64,000 bases of DNA, taken from assembly GCA_003260075.1 (NCBI GenBank), contig QLIY01000316.1, positions 62,001 to 126,000 of the forward strand, written 5' to 3'. Shown piece by piece: positions 12,736-25,900 of the stretch. Positions within the stretch are counted from its first letter, which is position 1, and every line of letters begins with the position of its first letter. This DNA is from Phallusia mammillata (lineage: Eukaryota > Chordata > Ascidiacea > Phlebobranchia > Ascidiidae). The translations under genes were made by a program, and so were the position numbers. The notes beneath the pieces are model-generated. The model was not told the DNA's origin. It made no database searches and saw only the letters and a program-made list of their open reading frames with translations.

Positions 12736-14095
12736 CAATAGTAGTTGAGGAGCACTGGGTATTAACTATTTGCATCATAGTTTAAAATCACCAGTTAAAG
12801 CTGGTTTAAAATCTAAGACTTATGTATATTGGTTGATAAACTTGATGAAACAAATTTATCCGATCGCACACGTTTGATGTCAGCAAAGCATTGCTAACGC
12901 TATTACGCTGTGGTCTTATTTAAAGTTTTAAAGGTAAGAAGAACTACATCATTGAAGCATCTATAGATACTATAGTAGATGAATTAATTTGGCTAAGTTG
13001 CACAATCTTGTAGTTCTCGTGACAATCTTATGACCTCAACATGTTGCAAACTGTTTGGTGTTCAGTTTCCATTAGCGGACTTTCCCTTACACAATACCCT
13101 TGCAATATAAAGTAAACGTAAACAATAATACAACACCTACTGATTTCAAACTTTTAACCAAGGCGTAATAAGGAATGTAATGTCAAAATTTCAATTACAT
13201 TCCTTACTTGTGAGCCATTTGCAAACGGGTTTAAGTTAACATTTAATTGTGGGGGGGGGGATGATTTCAAACTTTTAATCAAGGCGTAATAAGGAATGTA
13301 ATGTCAAAATTTCAATTACATTACTTACTTGTGAGCCATTTGCAAACGGGTTTAAGTTAACATTTAATTGTCATTACATGTTGGCGGTACCATGGTTGAC
13401 TAAGCAGACTGACTGGTGCTTGGGGCTTTATTAGCAAAAAAATCGCTCGGGTTGTCTGTGTTGTCATGGGCGGTCGTAGTGAAGTGTTTTTACCGTGAAA
13501 TGTGTGCGAAGGGCGGGCCACCGACATTTTTTGGTTGATATCTGTCAGTTAGTTATGTTAGCATTGGCCATTGTGCATGTCGTGAGTTTTTGTTTGTCAA
13601 GATTGAAATAGTGGCTCATCGCTTACAGTACTAGTGTTTTATTTTTACGGTATTACGCGTGTAACGTTTTCAAAAATGACTCACTGTTTTGATGTTGGTT
13701 GATTTTTTGAAATATGTCAACAGAATAATAATACAAGGGTTTGATTGGACAAAACAAAAGTAGCTGAAGGAATTTTATTGCCTATGTTGTAACAATCGCG
13801 TTACAGAAAGTATTTACTTTAAGAACCCTATGACAGTTTTGTTTTTGAAAAAAAAAACACATTAGTTTTTCCAGGACTATATTGTAGGTAACTGTGATTC
13901 GTTTTCATGTAACTAATAGTCTACTGAAAAAGAAACGAATAAATTCTTAGCATTAAAAGTTTCTTTTTGTCAGCATGACTGTTTTTATGAGGTATTTTGG
14001 TTTCTTGTCATTTAGAATTAAAGTTTAAAATAGCAGCATTAGGTGTGTTGGGCAACAACATTTGGTAGATTTGCAACACCCACTCTCACACCACT
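12736..14095. other. Intergenic region upstream of PLD
   Basis: No exon is supported. A copy pair, 13139-13250 and 13261-13371, flanks a G10 run (13251-13260). The rest is unique AT-rich sequence that should contain the PLD promoter and 5' UTR. No clear core promoter element stands out. Confidence 0.5.
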
Positions 14096-16933
14096 ATGTC
14101 TGATAAAGAAGACCAGGATGCAGATGTTCCTGGACCTTCAGGAGAGGTGGGTTTACTTTTGTTTATTTTTTTGTGCACATGTTTTAACTAATTTTTGTGG
14201 GTCTCACAATTTTAGGCAAACATTTTTATCTGTAGTTTAACAATTATAAATGGTCGCTAAAACATAAATTTATCTGTCGTTGTAGTGGGGTGTTTTTCAA
14301 ATGTCTCAAAATCAAAGTTATTATAGTTTTTCCCTTTAGTCAGGTCATTTTTGCAATGAAATCTGTATCAAAACATACACTTTTACAAACCAAACACATT
14401 TACAAGAGTCACTTTGTTGTATTTGAGCACTTTTTTAAAACTAACCATCATTTTGTATAGGGAGCATCAAGGGGCCGAATGGTGAGACTAGACACTGTTA
14501 TGTCCGAAGGTGGTGAGCGATATGATGTTTTGCCTTTACCATCACCAAGCTGTGAAGTGGACAACACTAGCTTCCTTCCAGCAGGTATATAACTTGCTGC
14601 CAACGCATAAAATTAAAATAGTTTTTTTCTCCACAATAAGAACAATTAGATATGTAACTTTCTACTGTTACAATTTTGGACTTTAACCCCACAGCTTCTT
14701 TGCCATTTTTGACCGATTTTATGACAAAAAATGTCTTCGATTACATCCAATGGCATTCCTGACTTAAATATCCATATCCATACCAATGCAACCAACACAT
14801 TAAACACACTTTTTAGCAAATGCAGAAAGTATCAATAAAAAAGTGAAAAAAAAGAACGATCAATTAAATAATCAACTATATACATACAAAATTTCAATGT
14901 AACTTGATTTAGGTGAAAATAATGTTTTGGTCTGTTTAAAAACTTTTGTCTGTTTAAAAATTGATTAACATATCAGACACATTCTCATATGATTACAAAT
15001 GTTGCTAAATGGATCACAGAAAAAACCGCAGGCTTTTGTTTTAATACATAACAGAAATGTAACATTATCTTTCAGGTTATAAACCTAGGATTCCCTACAT
15101 GTCAATCTACAGCAGTCCCAGTCGAATGATAGTTGGAGTAGGTTCATCATACCTGGCCAAAACTCCTGTGAAAGTCAAAGTCTTGGAGGCCAAGCGTGAC
15201 TCCACTTACCGGAACATTCTTTACCCAACTGTGTAAGTCGAAAGTCAACAATATGCACACACCATTAGTACTATATGCGGTAACATGTGGTATTTAGTAC
15301 CAACCTTGGAATACAGAACAAAACCACAATATAAACTTAAGTTTTTTGTATCATGCCTGTGTGCTTGTCTGGTATGCTGAGGCATATTTGTTATTAAACT
15401 TGTTTTGACATATTTTACCTGTTAAAATTAGAAAGCAACATACTTAAGGTCAATTATGTGTATTTCACACAAAAAAGAGTAAAGAGACAAAGTTACCGAC
15501 TAAATTTACCCTAGTTTTTGCCCATTTAAAGCGTGTTTGTGGTAAAGCTGTATCACATGTGTGGTTTTTGCCTTACAATACCATTGTTGGCATTGTTTGC
15601 AATTTGATTGTGAGTTGTGTGTATTAAACCAGTCTCCATCCTGTGCAGCCCAAGGCTCCCAGTTTACTTCCTATCCAGATTAGTAAATTTGACACAAAGT
15701 GACATTAGTCATCGCTGTAGCCTGTCTACACTGCTGCTGCACTAAATGCTACCCTAAAATGCCCTAAATGATTGCAATCTTGCGTAGCAAATGCCCACAA
15801 TTGAATTTTTTTGTTCATAAACAGCTTCAGTTCTACCCAAGTGCTTGTACAGCAATAATAAGTCATTCAGCTTAATGCTAAACTTTAGGTATTACATTTT
15901 TGGTAATCTTTACAAGACCCGTTTTGCACATTATGCATGACTTCATAGTATAAGCTATTTTGTATTAATTATTTCTCTTCTATGCAACCAGTTTAAAAAT
16001 ATCAGCATCACACTTATTGAATATATATTACCAGTTTGTAGTATCACAGTTGCTTTAAACAGTTTTTTTGCTGGTACAGATCCATGTGTTAGTGATGTCC
16101 AATTGTTGAAGTCATGTAATTGTTTATTAGCAAATATATATATAGTTATTTCATTTCATGTATCCATTATAAACAATTTGACGTTTTGATTACATATTTA
16201 ATCATTTGTCTCTTAATGTGTAGGTATGCTTTGGAAGTAACACACGGTCAGTTTACGTGGGTTATTTACCGACGTTACAACAACTTTTTGGAGTTGCATG
16301 AAAAACTATGGGCTTACAGAACATCTATGAAAATTCCGCTTCCATCAAAAAGGTAAAATCATTATGTTTTAATACATTTGATTTCAAATGCTCTAATTCA
16401 GGGGTCGGCAACCCCTAGCATGCATGCCAAGGTTGGCACATGAGGTGTTTTTCATGGCACGCCAACCGATTTGCGAGTTTGTACAGAAGTAAAAATTTAA
16501 CTTGTTACACTGCTTGTATTCAGTTTTTATCATGTCATTGTTTTAAAATTTAGCCTCACATGCACAAAATGTTCTGGTTTCTCTTTACTATTAATGTTAG
16601 ATGGCATAAACCACTATTATGTAGAAGAAAAAACATTGGCACGCGAGGTCATTAAAACATGGAAATAACAAGTAAATGGGCACACGTCGCCTAAAAGGTT
16701 GCCAACCCCTGCTCTAATTGATTATGATTGCAGTTGTGCCCTTATGGCTGTTTCAGTTTCGTAAAGCACTGCATGTTTGTTGAGATATCGAGTTACAAAA
16801 GGCATTTTACATTTTCAGTCATCGACAAAGACGAAAAACGAGACATGGCATGTCAAAAGAGGAATCAAAAATTCCCAGATTTCCGAAGCGACCAGAGATG
16901 TGGGTATCAACAGAAGCACAGAACAAACGGAAT
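14096..16933 (+). CDS. PLD1: PLD exons 1-5: N-terminus and PX domain
   Basis: Exons are 14096-14146 (ATG, then [17 protein letters not shown]), 14461-14584, 15076-15232, 16224-16352 and 16819-16933. The PX domain starts near [14 protein letters not shown] and continues through [20 protein letters not shown]. The RRY motif is the usual phosphoinositide-binding arginine site of PX domains. Exon 5 gives a basic stretch and then IPRFPKRPE, a conserved PLD1/2 motif ending the PX fold. The start codon is the first ATG in frame after the long non-coding leader. Phases agree at each junction (0, 1, 2, 2, 0). Confidence 0.88.
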
Positions 16934-19900
16934 GTAAGATATGTGAAGGCTTGGTACAAAATCATGTTCAAGTAACAAGATAAGTTACAAATTTAGCTTC
17001 TAAGGAGAACTTTAGTGTCTTCACCTTGTTCAATAGCAGTCATTTTTGTTGCATGTTCAATAACAGTACCTTTTTGTATGGAAGATTTTCAAGCCTTGTA
17101 ACATTTCTTTATGGCACAGTTAAAGCAGTGATTTCATGCTGGGATTAGAACCATTAACAATATATGATTTATTCTTTGCAAAAAACTACAATTCTCTGAG
17201 TCATGCAAATAAAGCATGGTTAATTACTACAAAAAAAACTTAAGCATGGCATTGGCATTAATAACTTGCTGATGGTAACCCCTGTACAGTTTTAGTTCAC
17301 CTAAGGCTAGAAGCAGGAAAGGCTATTTTTATGTATCCGGTAAGAACTTACTGCACAGATCCTGTCTTTTTTAATGCAAGTATACCAGCAGCCTTTTGAG
17401 GCAACCACCCAGTCCATGTGTGCTGTGTAATTACAATTTAATTTAAAATTTATTCTGGTTGGATACACTTAATCACAGGGTAAAGAGCTTTGTTAGAAAT
17501 TTTTAATCTCTGGTCCTTGATTACAAACCTTCTATTATTACAGCAGTTAATCTTTATGTGGCTGCAGTATTATCTAAGCAAAACTGATTTAAAACATTTT
17601 TAAGAGCCTTAATAAAAATAGTATTTGTTTGCTAGATTTACTCAAGTGTCAAACATGCATTTAATTTTTACCCCACTTTGTATTCAATTCGGTTATTTAA
17701 ACCAAGCATCACCAAACAGTAACATTTATGGCCAGTCTTGTCATTATGTTTGACAAGCGTATATCTAGTAACACAATAAGGGGGGGGGGGTTGCACTCAC
17801 TCACAGGGTAAAGAGCTTTGTTAGAATTTTTTAATCTCTGGTCCTTGATTACAAACCTTCTCTTATTACAGCAGTTAATCTTTATGTTGTTGCAGTATTA
17901 TCTAAGCAAAACTGTTTTAAAACATTTTTAAGAGCCTTAACAAAAATAGTATTTGTTTGCTAGATTTACTCAAATGTTAAACATGCATTTAATTTTTACC
18001 CCACTTTGTATTTAATTCGGTTATTTAAACCAAACACCACCAAACAGTAACATTTATGGACAGTCTTGTCATTATGTTTGACAAGCGTATATCTAGTAAC
18101 ACAATAAGCTTTAGTGAATGGCACCTTTGAGAAGGATCCAATTGACACGTGGTAATACACAAGCCTCAAACTTGCAGAGCATAACATATGGTGGTCTCTG
18201 TCCATAGTGACATGATAAATCAACTGATAGTGGCAGTTTGATCGATACATGGTCCGATGGGGGGGGGGCAAGGATCCAATTGACATGTGGTAATACACAA
18301 GCCTTAAACTTATAGATCATAACATATGGTGGTCTCTGTCCATAGTGGCATGATAAATCAACTGATAGTGGCAGTTTGATCGATACATGGTCCGATCTCA
18401 GCACACATGTAGACATACATGCTTTCTGATATTTACCAGCATGTTAAAAACACTGTTTTCGTTTGTTTTGTGTTTGCCTTTGGGCGAACATCTTTGGCTT
18501 GACATGTTAAGTAAACTGCTTGGTTGGCGTTACTATCTGACATCCATATCAGTGCGACATCCTTTTCAACATTGATGCCCTAATTTTATGATGTCAAGTT
18601 TAAATGCTAGTCTATCCTTTGGTTCGATCCAAAATGTCATATAGATACTTATCACTGTCTGAAAATGAAATATAGGGGGGGGGGCTATCCTTTGGATCTA
18701 TCCAAAATGTCATATAGATACTTATCACTGTCTGAAAATGAAATATACAAGGCCTGCAGTGCTAATGTGCATCAGATGGCTTACTGATGTGTATTTCGAG
18801 CACATGTGCTATACCAGTGGTTCCCAATTTTTTTTTTGACAAATTCCTCCTCTAATAATAATTTAAAATATTTTCATTTCTCCCTAATAGACTACATAGT
18901 AGATGCTATACCATACAAAAATCATTTAAAATTGTTTTGGGGGGGGGGTATGAACTTCACAAGTCATGTTCCCAGAGATTAAGTGTCTATTTACAAACCA
19001 TATGTGGTCCCAGATTAGGAACCACTGTGCTAAACACTACATTGCAAAAACCTTAGTATACTAACTTTCTAATCCAGTAAAAATTTAAACTTTGTCAACA
19101 AAGTGACCAGTTTTGAGTTGGGGGGGGGGGAGTGCTAATGTGCATCAGATGGCTTACTGATGTGTATTTCAAGCACATGTGCTATACCAGTGGTTCTCAA
19201 CTTTTTTTGACAAATTCCTCCTTCAACAATTTAAAATATTTTCATTTCTCCCTAATATACTACATAGTAGATGCTATACCATACAAAAATCATTTAAAAT
19301 TGTTTTTTATCAACTTCACAAGTCATGTTCCCAGAGATTAAGTGTCTATTTACAAACTATATGTGAAAATTTTGTGTGTGCAATTTAAATTCTTCCCCTC
19401 AAGTTTTAAAGTTGGTCCCAGATTAGGAACCACTGTGCTAAACACTACATTGCAAAAGCCTTAGTATACTAACTTTCTAATCCAGTAAAAATTTAAACTT
19501 TGTGAACAAAGTGACCAGTTTTGAGTTTAGTCATCAGTGAACACATTCACAACTAGGGTTTTGATGGTTTGGAAACTGATGATTGTGAAAGTATTGAGTC
19601 ATTATGTGATAGGTACCCTTTGGTGGACAATGACTGTCTGTTTATGTGTGATTGAGTTGGGGGGGGGGATCAGTGATCACATTCACAACTAGGGTTTTGA
19701 TGGTTTGGAAACTAATGATTGTTAAAATATTGAGTCATTATGTGACAGGTACCCTTTGGTGGACAATGACTGTCTGTTTATGTGTGATTGAGTTTTGTCA
19801 TTGTGTCAAACTTACTGTAAAGTTTGGTGCGTGGGTTAACAGATATCCGTGAAATATGTTACTTTAGGCAACATATAGGTCATTAAGGCTAAGAGCAGCA

Positions 19901-22900
19901 TTTTTCATTTTGGTTTATAATTGTTGAGTAATTGCTTAATTTTGCATTTAAAAAAAGGTCAGCATTAAACTTCGATTAACATTGGGGGGGGGGTTGCGTG
20001 GGTTAACAGATATCCGTGAAATTTGTTACTTTAGGCAACATACAGGTCGTTAAGGCTAAGTGCAGCATTTTTGTTTTTGGTTTATAATTGTTGAATAATT
20101 GCTTAATTTTGTATTTAAAAAAAGGTCAGCATTAAACTTCGATTAACATTCTTTTATTTTTCAAGCAAATAGAAGATAAAATTGTTAAATGTTACTGTAT
20201 TTTAAAGGATCAACTAACCCTCTACCTCAATGCAATGTTGGAAAGTCCTCTATACAAAAGTCATCATGCTACGGTACGTATTTTTTATTTGGAACTTAGT
20301 CAGGTTGGATTAAAACCTAAATCTATGAGTCAGAATCACAAAAAATAATTAAAGTCATTTATGAGATATAAAGAAGGCGTACATTTCATAAAGAATAAGA
20401 TCCATAAAAACAGTTTCAATACATTTTTATGGGTTTAATATTTACTTCTTTTTTATTTAAGCCTCATAATCGTGTTATTAGCAATTACAACACCCCCCAA
20501 CAAAAAAACAAAACTTGTAACCCAATAATACCCTTCTTTTAGGTCTAATCCCAAAATGACTCATAAATATCCATGGTATTTATAAAAAATCAAAATTGCC
20601 TATGTATATTGAGTTTTCTGTACAATGTTATAATTTTTTTTGAGGTTAGAATTTGAATCCAAAAAATTATTTGCAGAAAAAGTTTCTAGAAGTGAGTCGA
20701 CTTTCCTTTATCCAAGATCTCGGAATAAAAGGAAAGTAAGTTCTTTAAAATTCCTTCCTGTTTGGTTTCATTTATAACGCTGTCTCAAACTGTGTGTGTA
20801 ATGACTCACTTGTCAGCAACGGAAATTAAACAACCTAACATAATGACAAGAGATTAAGTATTTCACTGTAGAAAAATAGACATATTTTCCAGTCACTGAT
20901 GTTAATGGATTGTACAGCACCACAATGTCAAATTTAAAGGACATATGTTTTTGTAAAAGTTATCATAATTTGTTGACATCAATCAATAGTGGGACAGTAT
21001 TGTGTAATTTTAATGCAGATAATTCTTGAAATGAATGTAATGTGCAATTAAAACAAGCTAATGAAACGACCAATGACAATATACTAAGCATTACACTTCA
21101 CAAAAATGATCGACATTTTTCACTCACTCTTGTTAGTAGATTGTAAGGTATCTAATTAGCGTAATACACAAAACAACTGTATTGTACAGTGGTTTTATAC
21201 CATCATTAGTGACAAGTTTTGTATATTTCTAATGCAAGAGGTATCTTAACATTTAATACCGGCAGCTAATATCCCACCATCCGTTTTCTATACTTTGGTC
21301 AAAATAACATTGTTTTAAAGTCAAAATATAAAACAGTATTTCAAAGTCTGCATGTTCACTGCTTGCAATCTACCATGTTGTACGCTAGACAAAGATGGCA
21401 TTGTATGTCTTCAAATCATAAATTTCACTAGATGATTGATATATCAGTTGCAATACAACCGCACCCATTGTAGTATGCCAACATGGGCACATTTTGCATA
21501 TATTACTCCCACAATAATGTCTTGCCATATAACGATGCCCTATTGCAGGGAAGGGCTCATCAAGAAGAGATCTGGGGGCCATAAGATCGACCTTTATGTC
21601 TGCGGAAGATGCTGCGACGCTTGTGAAATGTTTGCCCGTTGGAGCGAAAGGTTGGACATTTTGAAACGTGTTTCGTTTTCGGTGTGCTATGGTTACGCAT
21701 GCGCTAGGCCGTGATAGATAAGCGTGTATGCTGATATGCGATTAAGGGATATACAGTAAAGCTCGATTAATCTGGACCAAAAATTGCCTGGATTAGGCGA
21801 AGATCCAGATTAACCGGTGACAATTAGTTTAAGTCTTACGACATTACAAATCATGTGTACCTCGAGTTCAACCCTGTATGTGTAAACAGAATCGAAAATG
21901 GATACGAACTATTTCGACGAATTCCTTACTTATTCAAACATTCTCATTTCCTTCCAATAGTAGATGCTAAACCTTACAAAGATCATTTAAAATTGGGTCT
22001 TTTATCAACTTCGCGGGATACATTCGCAGAGCTAAAGTGTATATTTACAAACCACATTTTCAATAAAATAAATTTCTTCCCGGTTGGGAACCACTGTGTT
22101 AATAGATAAGACTGTAAAAATGAGTTCTTAAAATCGTCCTTAACATCTTATAGCAACACATTGCAATCCCTTTTTTCTCTGGTTGCAAATATGCAGGCCA
22201 TAATATGATGTTAGTAATGGGAAACGGAAATCTAACATACCTTTCACAAAATATTAACTACAGCCATAATATGATGTGTAGCGTTTAACGACACCCTTTT
22301 ATTAGTCGTGTTTTTCAGTGATATTAAACCGAAAAAAACAATACATAATTTTTAATACCTACGTTTAAACATGGTTTACAGGACTGTAAACATGACCTGA
22401 AAATACATTAGTTTCATTTGTGTCGAAAATAAATTATATTTAAAGCTCTCATGTCAAAATTTTGACTGTGTTATTCAACTAAAGTAGCCGTTATTGTTGT
22501 TGTGCACTAAAACATTGTGACACCATAATTGAAAACCGAAAGCGTGAATTTCGTAAGCTACTGTTTGAGGATTTACGTGGCCCGCAGCTGGCAATTATGT
22601 CTGATCACTGCATAGCAACACTAGCTAACTTGCAAGGCACGAAAGTATGCGCGGAATTTTCAACTGCTGGTAAAACGATCGCTCTATACCACTCGTGGTT
22701 TGGCCGTATCAAGTAAATAGCTTTGTATATATAACCCTAGCCTTAAGCGTGTTTTGTGAACTATATTGTGGTTAGGCGGTTGGTTGACCTTATGAACTTC
22801 GATGCGTTCAACGTCACACCAATTACCGTCTAACTATTCCTAATCGATGAAAACGAACGGTAAATGTCTAAGTACTGTGACAGATTGCTTAATTGCGTTC

Positions 22901-25900
22901 TCTAATGGGCATTACGCTTTACGTTACGTAATTGTTCCGCATTTTTAAAACTTTTTGAAATATGCAACACGGCGGGTGGAGCGTTTGTTCAGAGCACAAG
23001 AGTAAAAAATAAGACAAACACAGCACTGGGCCCTTTTGGTTCATTAGATGTCCTAATATAATACTACATGCAAAATTACACATCATTTACCAATCGCAGG
23101 CTTGTCGGTAGTATAAAAGATGTAAGCTTATTGTTGTTATAAAACAGTGAAACCAAATTAAGATAAATCCTTGATTAAAACAAAATCAATCCATTTTAGG
23201 TAAAATAATATTGCCCAAATTGCAACATTAAGGCCTTATTCAAACAGATTTTTGTAGCTTTGCCCTTTCGGAACGTCGTCAACAAAAGCTAGAAACCACC
23301 TTTTAGGGGTGCATTGCACTTGACTTCAACTAGCCCTGATTGTTTTTGCACGCTTTCGGGCAGGGTGATATACCAGCAACCGAAAGAACGTGCCTAAACA
23401 ATGCCCTGTTACCGTGGGGTCTTCTCAGTATCGGCAATTGATACGGGTTAGAAAGGGAAATTCAAGATAACCCAGTCAAGCATGCTGTTTACGCGTTGGG
23501 AAAAGCCTTATTTCTCTGCAAATTGTGACAATGTGCACGCTTTAGTCTTTGTTTTGCCATGTTACAATTCGGCGACGTTTGTTAATTTGCGCCAATGTGG
23601 ATTATGAAAAGAAACATAGCGGTAGATTCAATCTCAAATTTGAATGCAGCTGGGCTTTTTTGTGCCCCTAATAAGTTGGAAAATCATGTAAACATGCCCA
23701 AATGGTTCCACTGAAACGGATGGCCCTAAACACTGTGACCAAAAAGTGACTTTTTATGCTTTTAATAAGCTGGAAAATCATGTAAACAAGGCCAAATGGT
23801 ACCGCCAAAACGCCTAAACCGTGTTACCCACAGCGGTTGTCCTTTTGGGATTTTAAGCAGTCCACAGGGCTTTAAGGGCATTCCAACGCCACAACCTATA
23901 TACAGGTCGGGCACTACCCTTTTTAGCAAGTACTTGCTTACCACATTCCGCAACTAAACTGCGGGTGGCCATATACAAGGCACCCAGTATTGTACATCGA
24001 ATACAGTATTGGGTTCCGTTCATTTTATCACGGGCTGTTTCAAATTTTTGATTCTCACATTAATTATTAACCTAACGTCGTCCCTGTGTGATAAATATAG
24101 GCGGGAATAGCCTCATGAGGCGTTATACCTCATCAGATCCGAATTTGCAAACCTGGCGTAACGAATGAACGCCTTCGATCTAAGACTGAACACGTCCAGC
24201 ATATTAGATAGGTTAATGGGTTCGTTTTTACCTGTATTGACAGTTGGTCATGTATTGATCATACAGGACAACGGCGGTTTGTTAAAGTTTGTTGACTAAG
24301 TTGAAGTAGTCTATTTGCCACGTGTATTACATGGGAATATGGTTACATTGTCAAAGTGTTGCATTTTTCGGTTAAAATAAACCAGTAAACTTATAAAATT
24401 ATAACTTACTACATGGAAATATGGTTATAAGTGTTGTCTTTATCGAAAAACTGAACACGGTAAATGTACAAAATCGATCCTCTTACAAAACTGTTTATAG
24501 ACACGTTTATTAATTGTGTAATAGTTGGTCTTGTCATATTGCACTAAAAACGAAAGATTCTGGTTTTAAAACGTTTTGGCGGTTAATTTTGCCATCTTTT
24601 TTCGATTGAGAAAATTATTTTTACTCATTGTTTGAATAATGTATGAAACCACATCGAACTAAAAGGTTTGTGCTACGTTTTAGATGCACATAACTGATAA
24701 TACTGTTGGGGAAACGGTTTTTGGTGTAATGTTTGCAGTAACAGGATCATAATCCTAAATTTCAATTGTTGCAATTTTTTTTGCTTGTAGGTTTAAAGGT
24801 TCTGTTTGGGATATGGCACTCTTTTTAATAAAATAAAGCATGAGTGCACATTTTATATCTGCTATATGGATGCCTCTAACGCCACACCCTACACGAAGTT
24901 TGCTTTAAACGACATGTATAAGATAACGAAAAGGGCCTTTAGTGCGCCTTACGTTATAATGTCAACTAAACCGTGCTCGTCGGCTGCGAATGTTATTCTA
25001 TGACTACCAAAGGAATCGTTAACATCTTGTAAAATTACGCAGAATCACTCACTTAATTTAAACGTTTTATTGTGTTTAAAAAAACTTTGCAACCGTACAT
25101 GCACGAAGCTCGCTCTGAACGCGCTTTGAAAACCTCAAATCAAGTATGGCCATAGATTTAGTATGTGACTTTTAGCTTAAAAAAATTAGAGACCCCAGCC
25201 TTAAATGATTAGCTTCTGTTTTTTGACTTGACATTTACGAAGCAGCACACGAAATAAGATCTTTGCTCCCCGGCACATTCATAACCGTTCGGCTTCTAGT
25301 TTGACCCCAAGTCAACAAGATAAAAAAGTCCGTTTGTCTTTAGCCATTATCGGCATTGTTTTCAGTACAGCTGCCTGGGCCAAGACTAAAAACCTTACGC
25401 CTTTACCAAAGAACTTTTTCGTGGAATAAAGTTACCCGAGCTATAGTAAACAGTTGGGGCATGAGCAATAACTTTAAAAAACGTCGCAAAATAGCATTAA
25501 AAACGTCGCAAAATAACATCGACCTTCTGGGCAAAAAGCGACTCTACCCCAAAATTGTTCTGCATTTATGTATGTTTGACCAGTACCGCTAGTCAAAAGC
25601 TTTGCTATAGGGTCAAAAAAACATTAAATCGCAAAGATTTTATCCTAAGTTTGCCTTGTCATTTCCTGTTGTATTAAGTTTGTCAGGTTTTACAAATATT
25701 TTTGTGTTTTTTGCCCTTTGCCAACCGGGGAGGAATTTTAAAACTTTAGGCGTAGAATTTTTGAATTTTTACATGTGGTTTGGAAATATACACTTAAACT
25801 CTGGGAATTTAACCTGCAAAGTTGATAAAAGACAATTTTAAATGACCTTTGTATGGTTTAGCATCTACTACAGTGGTTCCCAAACTTTTTTCTTTTAAGG

